Shown here piece after piece: positions 8,728-18,435 of a stretch of DNA of 64,000 nucleotides. A model generated the notes under the pieces. The model saw nothing but the letters and a program-made list of their open reading frames with translations, did no database searches and was not told the origin of the DNA. Position numbers and translations under genes: made by a program. Within the stretch, counting starts at the first letter, position 1; every line of letters begins with the position of its first letter. Source of the DNA: an uncultured Ruminococcus sp. Its GTDB lineage: Bacteria; Bacillota; Clostridia; Oscillospirales; Acutalibacteraceae. The stretch is taken from contig CATXZD010000004.1 in NCBI GenBank assembly GCA_958403905.1, positions 1-64,000 of the forward strand, written 5' to 3'.

Positions 8728-11493
8728 TTATTTTAAATTTTCACAACAACGTGAGCAAAGTGTGGGATGCTCGTTGCTTTTTCCAACAGTTTTTGAAATA
8801 GCCCAGCAACGTTCGCACTTTTCACCCTCAGCTTTTTCAATCTTAATTTCAAGTTCAGATGAATTCTCTGCAATTTCAACTTCTGATACAATGAATGCAG
8901 TTGCAAGCTCATTTTCAGCCTTTTTAAGGAAAGCAAGCTTATCACCGCTTGCAACAAGCGTTACCTTAGCTTCAAGAGAGCTTTTTATTGTCTTATCCTT
9001 GATAAAGGCTTCAAGTGACTTTTTAACATCATCTCTTAACTCATGAATTTCGTCCCAGAAAGTCATAAAGTTGTCATCAATGGAAATATCGACCTTTTCA
9101 GGCATTTCGTTGAAAATAACGTGATTAGCATTTTCGTTCGATGAATGAGGCATATATTTCCAAATTTCATCTGATGTATATGCAAGGATAGGCGCAATCA
9201 TTCTTGTCATTGCATTAAGAATAATGTAAATAGAAGTCTGAGCAGCCCTACGTGGCTTGCTGTCAGCCTTTTCAGTATAAAGTCTGTCTTTTAAAACATC
9301 AAGATAAAAATTAGACATATCAACAACGCAGAAGTTATGAATAGCGTGGTACACAATATGGAACTCGTATTTATCATAGGCTTCTTTGACTTTATCAATA
9401 AGATTATTAAGCTTTGCAAGCGCCCATTTGTCAATAGGCATAAGCTCGTCAAGCGATACCATATTCTCATCAGGATTAAAGCCGTTGAGATTACCGAGGA
9501 TATATCTTGCAGTATTTCTGATTTTTCTGTATGACTCAGATACTTGTTTTAATATATCATTTGAAATATGGACGTCACTCTGATAATCAGTTGACGCTAC
9601 CCATAGCCTCAAAACATCAGCACCGTATTGCTTTGTAACATCCTGCGGACTGATACCATTACCAAGTGATTTACTCATTTTTCTTGATTCATCATCAAGA
9701 ATCATTCCGTGAGTAAGAACAGCTTTGTATGGTGCTTCACCTGTAGTTGCAACTGATGTCAAAAGTGATGATTGGAACCAACCTCTATACTGATCGTTTC
9801 CTTCAAGATAGAGGTCAGCAGGAAATGTTAATTCACTCCTCTTTTTAACAACAGCAGTATGAGAAGAACCGCTGTCAAACCAAACATCCATTATGTCTTT
9901 TTCTTTCTCAAACTCAGTAGCACCGCATTTTTTACATTTTGTTCCCTTTGGTAGAATTTCTTCTGCAGTATGATGGTACCATGCATTGGAACCCTCTTTT
10001 TCAAACAAATCAGCAACAGCTAACATTGCTTCTTTATCAATATGAGCTTCGCCGCATTCCTTACAGAAGAATATGGGAATAGGAACGCCCCATTTTCTTT
10101 GACGTGAAATACACCAGTCTTTTCTTTCTCTTACCATTGAAGTAATTCTGTCTTTACCCCATTCGGGAATCCACTCAACTTCATTGATTGCTTTTACAGC
10201 ATCTTCTTTGAAATCGTCTACAGAGCAGAACCACTGGTCGGTGGCTCTGAAAAGAATAGGAGTTTTGCATCTCCAGCAATGTGGATACTGGTGTTTAATT
10301 TTCTTTAACGCAAACAGATAACCGTTTTCATCAAGATAAGCCGCAATTTTTTTGTTAGCTTCATTAGTTGTTAATCCTGCAAACTGACCTGCTTCATCGG
10401 TAAGCACACCGTTTGAATCAACAGGGCAAATAATAGGAATTTCAGGATAATTAAGACAAACATTATAGTCATCTACGCCATGTCCCGGAGCAGTGTGAAC
10501 GCAGCCTGTACCACTCTCAAGTGTTACATGTTCTCCAACGATTACGAGTGATTCTCTGTCAAGGAACGGATGGAAAGTTGTAATATACTCGAGTTCACTG
10601 CCCTTTACAGTAGCAACAACTTCATAATCAGTTATTCCGGCAACTTCCATTGCAGATTTGTATAAATCAGTAGCCATAATAAGATATTCATCGCAGGTTT
10701 TAATAACTGAATATTCAAATCTCGGTCCAACGCAAATAGCAACATTTGCAGGAAGAGTCCAAGTGGTTGTTGTCCAAATAACAAATCTTACTTTTGACGG
10801 GTCAATTCCCATTGCAGAGAATACACCTTTGTCATCTTTAATTTTAAACTTTACATAAATTGAATGGCAGGGATCCTCAGCATATTCAATTTCAGCCTCT
10901 GCAAGAGCAGTTTTGCATTCAGGACACCAATAAACAGGTTTTAACCCCTTATATATATATCCCTTTTCAGCCATTTGTGCAAATACTCTTATTTGTTCGG
11001 CCTCAAATTCATGTTTTAGCGTTATATATGGATTATCCCAATCACCGATTATTCCCAAACGTTTGAATTGTGTACGTTGATCATTAATATAGCCTGTGAC
11101 AAATTCTTCGCACATCTTTCTCAGCTCAATAATAGAAATATCAGCTGAATTGCCTATTCCTGCCTTTTGTCTGGCTTTAAGCTCTGTGGGCAAGCCGTGA
11201 GTATCCCAACCAGGCACATATGGTGATTTAAAACCCGCCATATTTTTGTATCTTACAATAAAATCCTTTAAAATTTTATTGAGAGCGTGGCCTAAATGAA
11301 TATCTCCGTTAGCATAAGGCGGTCCGTCATGAAGAACGAAGAGGGGTTTGCCCTCATTAATTTTCATAAGGTTATCATAAATATTCTCATCCTCCCAGTT
11401 TTTGAGAGTCACAGGCTCACTTTTAGGAAGACCTGCACGCATCGGGAAGTCGGTTTTCGGAAGATTAAGTGTAGAATTATAATCCTGGGACAT
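8728..11493 (-). CDS. ileS: Isoleucyl-tRNA synthetase
   Basis: Charges tRNA-Ile, with an editing domain against valine. The 921 residues contain the class I signature HLGH (66-69), the KMSKSLGN loop, and a C-terminal zinc finger CERCW...LCSRC. This is the bacterial eubacterial-type enzyme. The ATG at 11493 is preceded by GGAGAG; the TTG at 11511 overlaps that site and is rejected. Only 35 bases separate it from divIVA, so there is no room for the T-box leader often found upstream of ileS in Firmicutes. Confidence 0.97.
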   Translation of the reverse strand: MSQDYNSTLNLPKTDFPMRAGLPKSEPVTLKNWEDENIYDNLMKINEGKPLFVLHDGPPYANGDIHLGHALNKILKDFIVRYKNMAGFKSPYVPGWDTHGLPTELKARQKAGIGNSADISIIELRKMCEEFVTGYINDQRTQFKRLGIIGDWDNPYITLKHEFEAEQIRVFAQMAEKGYIYKGLKPVYWCPECKTALAEAEIEYAEDPCHSIYVKFKIKDDKGVFSAMGIDPSKVRFVIWTTTTWTLPANVAICVGPRFEYSVIKTCDEYLIMATDLYKSAMEVAGITDYEVVATVKGSELEYITTFHPFLDRESLVIVGEHVTLESGTGCVHTAPGHGVDDYNVCLNYPEIPIICPVDSNGVLTDEAGQFAGLTTNEANKKIAAYLDENGYLFALKKIKHQYPHCWRCKTPILFRATDQWFCSVDDFKEDAVKAINEVEWIPEWGKDRITSMVRERKDWCISRQRKWGVPIPIFFCKECGEAHIDKEAMLAVADLFEKEGSNAWYHHTAEEILPKGTKCKKCGATEFEKEKDIMDVWFDSGSSHTAVVKKRSELTFPADLYLEGNDQYRGWFQSSLLTSVATTGEAPYKAVLTHGMILDDESRKMSKSLGNGISPQDVTKQYGADVLRLWVASTDYQSDVHISNDILKQVSESYRKIRNTARYILGNLNGFNPDENMVSLDELMPIDKWALAKLNNLIDKVKEAYDKYEFHIVYHAIHNFCVVDMSNFYLDVLKDRLYTEKADSKPRRAAQTSIYIILNAMTRMIAPILAYTSDEIWKYMPHSSNENANHVIFNEMPEKVDISIDDNFMTFWDEIHELRDDVKKSLEAFIKDKTIKSSLEAKVTLVASGDKLAFLKKAENELATAFIVSEVEIAENSSELEIKIEKAEGEKCERCWAISKTVGKSNEHPTLCSRCCENLK

Positions 11494-11528
11494 TTTATAT
11501 ATTCTCTCCAATATCTATAAATTTGAAA

Positions 11529-12215
11529 TTAATCAGCTGAAACATCATAGTTTTCACCGAACTTGAGGTGAGAAAACTTGCCCGAACGCTTTTGCACTGG
11601 TTCAGACTTTACGCTGAATTTTTCTTCAACAACCTCTTCGGCAACAGATTTTACTTCACTTTGCTCCGCGGATTGTAATTCGATTTTTTCGGGAGCCGGC
11701 TCTTCTTTTATATCATTTGTGGGATATTTTTCATCAAGAGCTTTTTTTGAATCATCAAGGTCTGCGGAAGTTGGGAGGTCATCAATAGCCTTAATGTGAT
11801 TTCTGTAAAGCTCAATTAATTCATTTCTGAGTGCAACTGCGTCAGACTGGAGCTGAAGGTAATTTTCTTTCTCAATAGCTGTCATCTTGTTAGCGTCAAC
11901 AAGCAATGACTGCGCCTTATTCTCAGCGTCACGAACAATTTTTGCAGCTTTCTCTTTTGCTTCTCTGATGCAAGCGTCAGAAACCTTCTGTGAAGCTAAA
12001 AGCGCATTTCTAACAGTTTCCTCATCCGATTTATACTGTTCAACACGAGTTGCAAGTATGTCAATTTTATGAACAAGATTTGTTTTTTCTTTTTTAAGCT
12101 GCTCAAACGAAGAAATAACCTCGTCAATAAAAGCATCTACGTCTTCTGCTCTGTAGCCGCCGCTTAAGGTGGCTTTCCTGAAACTTATATTTTTAATCTC
12201 ATCAATTGTAAGCAT
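11529..12215 (-). CDS. divIVA: DivIVA-family polar/septal protein
   Basis: A 228-residue coiled-coil protein that binds negatively curved membrane at poles and septa and recruits division or segregation partners. The N-terminal LTIDEIKNISFRKATLSGGY with the following AEDVDAFI is the DivIVA lipid-binding domain. A coiled coil covers about 30-135 and an acidic, disordered tail follows. AAGGAG lies upstream of the ATG. It ends the ylmE-sepF-ylmH-divIVA division cluster, in the same order as in Bacillus. Confidence 0.95.
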   Translation of the reverse strand: MLTIDEIKNISFRKATLSGGYRAEDVDAFIDEVISSFEQLKKEKTNLVHKIDILATRVEQYKSDEETVRNALLASQKVSDACIREAKEKAAKIVRDAENKAQSLLVDANKMTAIEKENYLQLQSDAVALRNELIELYRNHIKAIDDLPTSADLDDSKKALDEKYPTNDIKEEPAPEKIELQSAEQSEVKSVAEEVVEEKFSVKSEPVQKRSGKFSHLKFGENYDVSAD

Positions 12216-12228
12216 ATGTATGCACTCC

Positions 12229-12975
12229 TTATCTAAAATGAATTAGAGAAATTCTGATACGCCCCTTTTTCGTTTCACCCATAACAGCGTTCAGAATATA
12301 TTTTCCATTTCCTCGAATAATCAGTACATCTCCAACAGCGGTTGGCTGACTGATATTCATTGTTTGAATATAATTTTGACTTACGTTGCCTGTCATAATA
12401 AGCGACTTTGTCTTTTCGCGTGATAATCCCGTTACAGCAGCTACAATATTATCTAATCTAAGCGATGAAACAACAAGCAATAATTCTTCTGTTCCTCTTC
12501 CCTCAGGCAGTTTTGACAAATCAGCGTTGCAGATTTTTACACCGACATTGCCGATTTTAAAAATTTGAGAAACGATATAATCTTCAAGTTCGCTTTTTAC
12601 AAAAACAATTGTTCTTCCGTCGCCAACAAGAATATCTCCGACTGTCTCACGTTCAATACCAAGTGACATCAAAGCTCCGAGAAAATCCCTGTGAGTAAGT
12701 CTGTCGCAATTGCGATAGCGAAATTCAAGCGCAGAAATCGGAAAAACGAGCTTTACGTCGCTATCGCTCAGTGCAAGTACTTTTCTTTCGCTGCTTTCAT
12801 AACCGCCGAAAAAACAGTAGTTTTCAAAACAAATTGTCCTTAGATATTTTTCAGCCAAAGCTTGTTTTCTTTCACTTAGAAACGAAAAGAAATACGGTTT
12901 ATGTCGCGTATAACACAAATTGGCAGCATCATCAAGCTTTGAGTAAAAAAGCTTGTCATCATCAGAAGTATACAC
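12229..12975 (-). CDS. ylmH: YlmH-type S4-domain RNA-binding protein
   Basis: A 248-residue protein with a C-terminal S4 domain (about 175-245: LRLDNIVAAVTGLSREKTKS). YlmH homologues bind stalled 50S subunits and rescue translation, and the gene is often within division clusters. It begins with GTG inside the end of sepF (14-base overlap). No internal Met offers an alternative, and no strong ribosome-binding site is visible, so coupling to sepF translation is likely. Function is inferred from family and position. Confidence 0.88.
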   Translation of the reverse strand: MYTSDDDKLFYSKLDDAANLCYTRHKPYFFSFLSERKQALAEKYLRTICFENYCFFGGYESSERKVLALSDSDVKLVFPISALEFRYRNCDRLTHRDFLGALMSLGIERETVGDILVGDGRTIVFVKSELEDYIVSQIFKIGNVGVKICNADLSKLPEGRGTEELLLVVSSLRLDNIVAAVTGLSREKTKSLIMTGNVSQNYIQTMNISQPTAVGDVLIIRGNGKYILNAVMGETKKGRIRISLIHFR

Positions 12976-13432
12976 CGCTGTTTTCTAATTCGTCGAGTAA
13001 ATCATCACCGGTAAGGTCAACATTACTCGGAATAATAATGTAAGTATTTGTAGCTACTCTTTTAATTTTTCCCCTGTTTGCATAAGCAACGCCACTTAAA
13101 AAATCAAGAATTCTTCTTGCCATATCCTTGTTTGTGTCTTCAAGATTAAGAACAACAGTATGAGTTTTCATAAGCTCATCGGCAATTGAACGAGTTTCCT
13201 CGCCAAATCTCTCGGGTTTAAAAATACCAACCTGAAGTTTCGCAGTTGCGTTGATATTTACAACCTTGTTTCTTCCGCCAACCTCTCTATCTCTGTCACG
13301 TTCTCTTTCCCTTACGGGTTGTTCTTCCTCGTAGCCGTCGTCACCTTCATCAGCGTATCCGTACTCATCGTACTCATACTCGTCGTCCGGTGCGTCCCAC
13401 ATACGCTTAAACTTATCAACAATTCCTGCCAT
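12962..13432 (-). CDS. sepF: Cell-division protein SepF
   Basis: Links FtsZ filaments to the membrane during septum formation. The N-terminal amphipathic MAGIVDKFKRMW is the expected membrane anchor. An acidic and then Arg-rich linker (about 15-55) precedes the compact SepF domain (about 70-150: VGIFKPERFGEE, ILDFLSGV). Length is 156 residues. It follows ylmE and precedes ylmH and divIVA. Confidence 0.95.
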   Translation of the reverse strand: MAGIVDKFKRMWDAPDDEYEYDEYGYADEGDDGYEEEQPVRERERDRDREVGGRNKVVNINATAKLQVGIFKPERFGEETRSIADELMKTHTVVLNLEDTNKDMARRILDFLSGVAYANRGKIKRVATNTYIIIPSNVDLTGDDLLDELENSGVYF

Positions 13433-13450
13433 TTATATTTCCTCCTAAAA

Positions 13451-14164
13451 TTATGTGTAATCTCTTGCGCCAAAAAGCGACGAACCTATTCTTACCATAT
13501 TGGCGCCTTCCAATATTGCTTCATAATAATCGGCAGACATTCCCATTGAAAGAATAGTCATACTTATATTATCTAATTTTTTTTGCGATATGTCAATAAA
13601 TATATTATGCATATTATTAAAATATTTAGAAAATTTATGTTTATTATCACAAATTGGAGGTATTGTCATCAATCCTTTGACTGAAATTCCTTCAATTTTG
13701 GATATTTCACAGAGCAATTCTTCAAGGTTTTCAGGATACACTCCTGATTTGTTTTCTTCTCTGCCTATGTTAACTTCAACAAGAATATCGGTAATCTTAT
13801 TAAGTTTAATCGACTGCTTTGCAATTTCATTAGCAAGCTTTACAGAATCAACAGACTGAATTAAATCTACCTTGTCTACAATCTGTCTTACCTTATTAGT
13901 CTGTAGGTGTCCGATAAACTGCAATGAGCACTTCTCAAGATTGTAGCTGTCGTATTTTGACAAAAGCTCCTGAACCTTGTTTTCACCAATATGGTCAAGG
14001 CCGAGATTTATTGCGTGATTGATAATCTCTGGCTCAACTGTTTTGGTAGCAGCGAGAAATGTTATATCATCCCTGCTTTTACCAACCTTTTGCGCTGCTT
14101 CAGCAATTCTTTCATTTATTAACTTATAATTGTATTCGACGTCACTCAATGACCTTGCCGTCAT
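13451..14164 (-). CDS. ylmE: YggS/YlmE-family PLP-binding protein
   Basis: A 237-residue single-domain PLP carrier needed for vitamin B6 homeostasis; no enzyme reaction is established. PLP lysine is K41 in LAATKTV. The C-terminal signature ILSMGMSADYYEAI...VRIGSSLFG is clear. The ATG at 14164 has AGGAG nine bases upstream; the ATG at 14173 overlaps that site and is rejected. The start lies inside the end of the HlyD-like gene. It heads the conserved ylmE-sepF-ylmH-divIVA block. Confidence 0.94.
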   Translation of the reverse strand: MTARSLSDVEYNYKLINERIAEAAQKVGKSRDDITFLAATKTVEPEIINHAINLGLDHIGENKVQELLSKYDSYNLEKCSLQFIGHLQTNKVRQIVDKVDLIQSVDSVKLANEIAKQSIKLNKITDILVEVNIGREENKSGVYPENLEELLCEISKIEGISVKGLMTIPPICDNKHKFSKYFNNMHNIFIDISQKKLDNISMTILSMGMSADYYEAILEGANMVRIGSSLFGARDYT

Positions 14165-15425
14165 ACAAATCATCTCCTTTTAAAATTACCTTATCATAAA
14201 GTGAAACTGTTTCTCCGTTAAACAATTCATCTTCATCTGGAGAAGTATCACAGATAACATAGTCATCATCAGCATAAAGAATGGAAATCTGTTTAAACTG
14301 AACCTCACTTCCGTAGAGTACATAAACACCCTGAACCTTTTTCTGCTCAGTATGTTTATTGTCGTTTTCATCATAAATTGTCTTAGTAACATAATCATCG
14401 TGAATTGCACGCTTGCTTATACGAAGTCCCGTGTATGTGCCAAGTCCGATTTCAACAGGTTCTTGTCTTGCTTCAATTAAGCCCTCGTCCATATAGTCAC
14501 ACTTAAGAATTACAAGAGCGTCTGAATCGGTTGTTTCCTGATGAATTCTGTAAATTGAAGCCGGAACGCTGTCTGTTGCTGCATCAGAAAATAAAATTGT
14601 AACGTTTCCGTCCCAAAGAGAAAGCTCGGTTGCCTCATCAGCAGATACCTTGCAGGCAACATACCAGTTTAAGCTACTGATAATTTTTCCTGCCGTGTTA
14701 TCGGATATGTTGGATTTTTGTACTTTTTCTAAATCATTTAGCTTTATTCTATCAATATCTGAATACTTTATAGAATTTTCATATCCGTCGCAATACTCGG
14801 AAAAATAACCTGCTTTGTCTGTTTTAATTGTACCGATACTTTCTCCCGATGAATTTTTTAAACTGTCAATCTGCGACTGCAGGCTTGAAATTTCTGAATT
14901 AAAATTAGTGTATTTACCTGTATAAAGCTGCCTTTGATTAATTGAAGAAAGTAAATTATATGAATCGGTAAACGCAGAATTTAATTCTCCGTTATTTATA
15001 TCATCAAGGTAATTTATAAGGTTATTGTGTATTGAATTGTTAATGGTGTCGATTCCGACAGTATTAACAGAGTTATTCTTTTGCAAAGATTCAAGAGTGC
15101 TTTTCTGCTTTTCAAGAGCAGCAGCAGTTGTCTGAGCAAGAGCGTCATCTTCGTTTTCATAAATATTAGCTATTGCACCGCCCACCTTGACTTCTTCGCC
15201 CTCATAGCAAGAATAAGAAAGCACACCGTTAGTATTGTTGCTTATAACATTCTCATCACGGATTATAAAAGCGTTTGTAAAAATTTTATTTGTTACTGTA
15301 GTTTGTACTGCATTTTCAGTGGGGTACATATCAAAATTTGCACTGATTAGAAGATAAGCAACGTATATAAGCGCAAGAATTGTGAGCGCTGATACAAGTA
15401 TTCGCTTAAAAAGTAATTTATCCAT
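14142..15425 (-). CDS. HlyD-like membrane-anchored adaptor
   Basis: A 427-residue protein with one N-terminal membrane segment (about 9-29) and a large extracytoplasmic part. The segment at 60-90 (SYSCYEGEEVKVGGAIANIY) resembles a split biotinyl-lipoyl barrel-sandwich half of HlyD-type periplasmic adaptors, followed by a helical hairpin region (about 90-200). No transporter partner is encoded nearby. It occupies the place of ylmD in the Bacillus ylm cluster. A structural role at the division site is possible but inferred. The precise function is unknown. Confidence 0.7.
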   Translation of the reverse strand: MDKLLFKRILVSALTILALIYVAYLLISANFDMYPTENAVQTTVTNKIFTNAFIIRDENVISNNTNGVLSYSCYEGEEVKVGGAIANIYENEDDALAQTTAAALEKQKSTLESLQKNNSVNTVGIDTINNSIHNNLINYLDDINNGELNSAFTDSYNLLSSINQRQLYTGKYTNFNSEISSLQSQIDSLKNSSGESIGTIKTDKAGYFSEYCDGYENSIKYSDIDRIKLNDLEKVQKSNISDNTAGKIISSLNWYVACKVSADEATELSLWDGNVTILFSDAATDSVPASIYRIHQETTDSDALVILKCDYMDEGLIEARQEPVEIGLGTYTGLRISKRAIHDDYVTKTIYDENDNKHTEQKKVQGVYVLYGSEVQFKQISILYADDDYVICDTSPDEDELFNGETVSLYDKVILKGDDLYDGKVIE

Positions 15426-16404
15426 AAATATATCCTTTTTTTATTATTTCAACGGCTTTAGCAAGTAGTTCTTCAAAAGAATTATATTCATCTGCGTAAA
15501 GCCAGTTTATCTCCAAATCTCTTTTAAACCAGGTAATTTGGCGCTTTGAGTATCTGCGTGTTTCCATTTTTAGCTTGTCTATACATTCTTCAAGAGTTTT
15601 TTCACCGTTAAAATACGGAAAGAGTTCTTTGTAACCGATTGCCTTTACCGAAGTTAGACTAAGTTTATTTGAAATAATTTCCTTTGCTTCATTTAAAAGC
15701 CCGCTTTCAAGCATTATATCAACACGTTTATTTACTCTTTCATAAAGTTTTGACCTGTCTTTAAAATTAAGTCCGATTTTTATGGGATTGTAAGGACTTT
15801 TAACAAGTTTCGATTTTTTATTTTGTTCTGTAATGGTTGTGCCTGTAGTTTTATAAAACTCAATTGCACGAATTATTCTTTTAGGATTTTTTTCAGTTTT
15901 CAGCCTATTAGCAGAATCTATATCAAATTCTGAAAGCATTTTTAGAAGAGTTTCTATCCCCTCTTCCTCGTAAATTTTACGAAGTTCAAGCGAAAGCTTT
16001 TCGTCACGCTGTTCTTCACTGAAAGTTATATGGTTAAGGAGTGAATCAACATACAGTCCAGTGCCTCCGACAATAAACGGAAGCTTGCCTCTTGAAATAA
16101 TATCAGATATACATTCAGATGCATCCTTCACAAACATTGCGACAGAATAAGTTTCATCAGGTGAAACAAAATCTATTAAGTGGTGCTTTATACCTTCCAT
16201 TTCATCCACTGTAGGTTTTGCGGTAGCAATCTGCATTCCTTTGTAAATTTGCATTGAGTCGGCAGAAATAATTTCGCCGTTAAACATTTTTGCAAGTTTT
16301 ATTGAGAGTTTTGTTTTGCCCGATGCAGTCGGGCCTACAATTGAAACAACTTTTATTAAATTTTCCAGAATATCACACCCTGCCGAACTGCTTTTCAATT
16401 TCAT
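15418..16404 (-). CDS. miaA: tRNA dimethylallyltransferase
   Basis: Adds a dimethylallyl group to N6 of A37 in tRNAs reading UNN codons, the step before MiaB. Landmarks are the P-loop GPTASGKT (24-31 in the longest form), SADSMQIYKG and GGTGLYVDSLL. The only ATG upstream of the P-loop (16404) lies inside mutL and lacks a ribosome-binding site. A CTG at 16368, seven bases after AGGGTG, may be the true start and would give about 316 residues. The end overlaps the HlyD-like gene by eight bases. Confidence 0.93.
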   Translation of the reverse strand: MKLKSSSAGCDILENLIKVVSIVGPTASGKTKLSIKLAKMFNGEIISADSMQIYKGMQIATAKPTVDEMEGIKHHLIDFVSPDETYSVAMFVKDASECISDIISRGKLPFIVGGTGLYVDSLLNHITFSEEQRDEKLSLELRKIYEEEGIETLLKMLSEFDIDSANRLKTEKNPKRIIRAIEFYKTTGTTITEQNKKSKLVKSPYNPIKIGLNFKDRSKLYERVNKRVDIMLESGLLNEAKEIISNKLSLTSVKAIGYKELFPYFNGEKTLEECIDKLKMETRRYSKRQITWFKRDLEINWLYADEYNSFEELLAKAVEIIKKGYIYG

Positions 16405-18412
16405 TTTTGGTCATAACTATACAAACAGGCCTGCCGTGAGGGCAGTACTTTATCTGAGGATTTTCTTCGAGTTTTTTTACAATGTCAATCAGTTCCTGCC
16501 GAGTGCTTTTATTTCTTGCCTTTATTGCGGAACGGCACGCAACATTGTGATAAAACCAATCCATTTTTTCTGTAAAAATATCATTTTTACCCATGGCAAT
16601 GTAATCAGCCATTTCTGTAACACAATCGTTTATATCGGCAGCGTCAAGATACTGCGGTGCACTTCTTACTATTACTGTGCTGTTTCCGAAGTCCTCAACG
16701 TCAAAAGCACAAGCTTTGAACATATCAATATTATTAATAGCAGCATCGTACTCAGATTTTTCAAGCGTTACTGTAATCGGCTGAAGAAGCATCTGCGAAA
16801 AAGAAGCCGCCTTTTCCGCTTTTAGTTTTTCATAAATCATACGCTCGTGTGCAGCGTGTTTATCAATAAACAAAATTTCCTTTTTATTCTTTTCTGCAAT
16901 TATATATGTGCCGAATGCTTCGCCTATATATTTGATTTCTGTTTCAGTTTGCTCCATAAAAATAGGTATAGAATTATCTTGCGAATCAGATAAACCATAT
17001 TCTTTATCTTTTAAAATATCAGGAGAACCAATTTTCTTAGCCGTTTGTACTTCTTGCTTTGGCTCTGATACCACAGCAGGAATAATCTCCTGTTGTGAAA
17101 AAGATTTTTCTTTTTTAGCGTCGTTGATAGCCCGGTTAGTATATAGATTAAACGACTTGCCCGAATCAGACAGTTTTATATTGTCTATACTTTTTCTTTT
17201 TGAATATGTTGTTTTTTCAGTTTTAGAAGAGCTGAAGTTTACTCCATCAAAAGGATTAAAATCATCTTTTACATTTTTTGTTTCAGGTTTTGTCGAGGCT
17301 GTGGGAACAACCTTAGGAGTTTCGGTGCTTTTTGAAAGTATAGCCTGCGCATTATTAAAAGGATTAAAACCATTACGCTCGTTAAATGCTGCATTATTTT
17401 TAAATGATGCGTTTTTTCGGCTGTCAAACTTCATAAGTGAAGATTTTACAGCGTGATAAACTGCATCAAATACAGGTCGTTCATTTATAAAACGCACTTC
17501 GATTTTTGCGGGATGAACATTAACATCAATCATTTCAAACGGAAGTTCAATATTTAATACGCAAGATGGAAATTTTCCAACCATTATAGAACCCTTAAAT
17601 GCTTCCTCAATAGCCGCCATGGCAGTTCTTGTTTTAACATAACGTCCGTTAATAAAGAAATTTTGCATATTTCTGTTTGGACGTGAATTTACGGGTTTGG
17701 AAACATAGCCTTTAATTTTAATTGCATCAAGCTCATATGCAACGGGTATTAAGCCATTTGCAAAATCCTTGCCGAACACAGAATATACAGCAGAAATAAG
17801 CTTTCCGTCTCCAAAGGTTTTAAGCACTTGTTTTCCGTCTTTTATGTATGTAAATGCAATTTCGGGATGCGAAAGAGCTGTTTTATCAATTATATTTGAT
17901 ACAGCGTTTCCCTCTGAAACATCTTTTTTCAGAAACTTAGCACGTGCGGGGATGTTGTAAAACAAATCCCTGATAATAAAAGTTGTACCAATTGGACATC
18001 CCGCATCATCAAAGGAAATTTCTTCTCCGCCGTCAATTTCATAGCTTGAACCAATTTCCTCATTAATATTTCTTGTAATCAGTTGAAGTCTTGAAACTGC
18101 GCAGATTGAAGCGAGTGCTTCACCTCTGAAACCGAGAGTTGAGATACAATCAAGGTCATTTTCAAATTTCACCTTGCTCGTAGCATGTCTTAAAAATGCA
18201 ACTTTGATATCATCTTTTAAGATTCCGCATCCGTCATCGGTGACACGCATAAAGGTAGTTCCGCCGTTTTTAATTTCAACGGTGATGTTCTTAGCACCGG
18301 CATCTATTGAATTTTCAACGAGTTCCTTAATAACGGAAGCTGGACGTTCAACTACCTCGCCTGCTGCAATAAGTTCTGCAACGTGTTTATCAAGAACATT
18401 AATAACACCCAT
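16373..18412 (-). CDS. mutL: DNA mismatch repair protein MutL
   Basis: A 679-residue GHKL ATPase linking MutS to strand removal. N-terminal motifs are ELVENSIDAGA (30-40), DDGCGI and TLGFRGEAL. A long variable linker (about 340-480) follows. The C-terminal domain has DKHAAHERMIYE, matching the metal-dependent endonuclease motif DQHA(X)2E(X)4E with Lys in place of Gln, plus ACRSAIKA and CPHGRP. It should therefore be a nicking MutL, as expected for an organism using no MutH. It lies 23 bases after mutS. Confidence 0.97.
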   Translation of the reverse strand: MGVINVLDKHVAELIAAGEVVERPASVIKELVENSIDAGAKNITVEIKNGGTTFMRVTDDGCGILKDDIKVAFLRHATSKVKFENDLDCISTLGFRGEALASICAVSRLQLITRNINEEIGSSYEIDGGEEISFDDAGCPIGTTFIIRDLFYNIPARAKFLKKDVSEGNAVSNIIDKTALSHPEIAFTYIKDGKQVLKTFGDGKLISAVYSVFGKDFANGLIPVAYELDAIKIKGYVSKPVNSRPNRNMQNFFINGRYVKTRTAMAAIEEAFKGSIMVGKFPSCVLNIELPFEMIDVNVHPAKIEVRFINERPVFDAVYHAVKSSLMKFDSRKNASFKNNAAFNERNGFNPFNNAQAILSKSTETPKVVPTASTKPETKNVKDDFNPFDGVNFSSSKTEKTTYSKRKSIDNIKLSDSGKSFNLYTNRAINDAKKEKSFSQQEIIPAVVSEPKQEVQTAKKIGSPDILKDKEYGLSDSQDNSIPIFMEQTETEIKYIGEAFGTYIIAEKNKKEILFIDKHAAHERMIYEKLKAEKAASFSQMLLQPITVTLEKSEYDAAINNIDMFKACAFDVEDFGNSTVIVRSAPQYLDAADINDCVTEMADYIAMGKNDIFTEKMDWFYHNVACRSAIKARNKSTRQELIDIVKKLEENPQIKYCPHGRPVCIVMTKNEIEKQFGRV

Positions 18413-18435
18413 ATTGTCACCGCCTTTCTGAAACG

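Noticed and set aside
16316..16825. A 169-codon frame on the plus strand across mutL/miaA
   Set aside because: Antisense to two certain genes with no initiation site.
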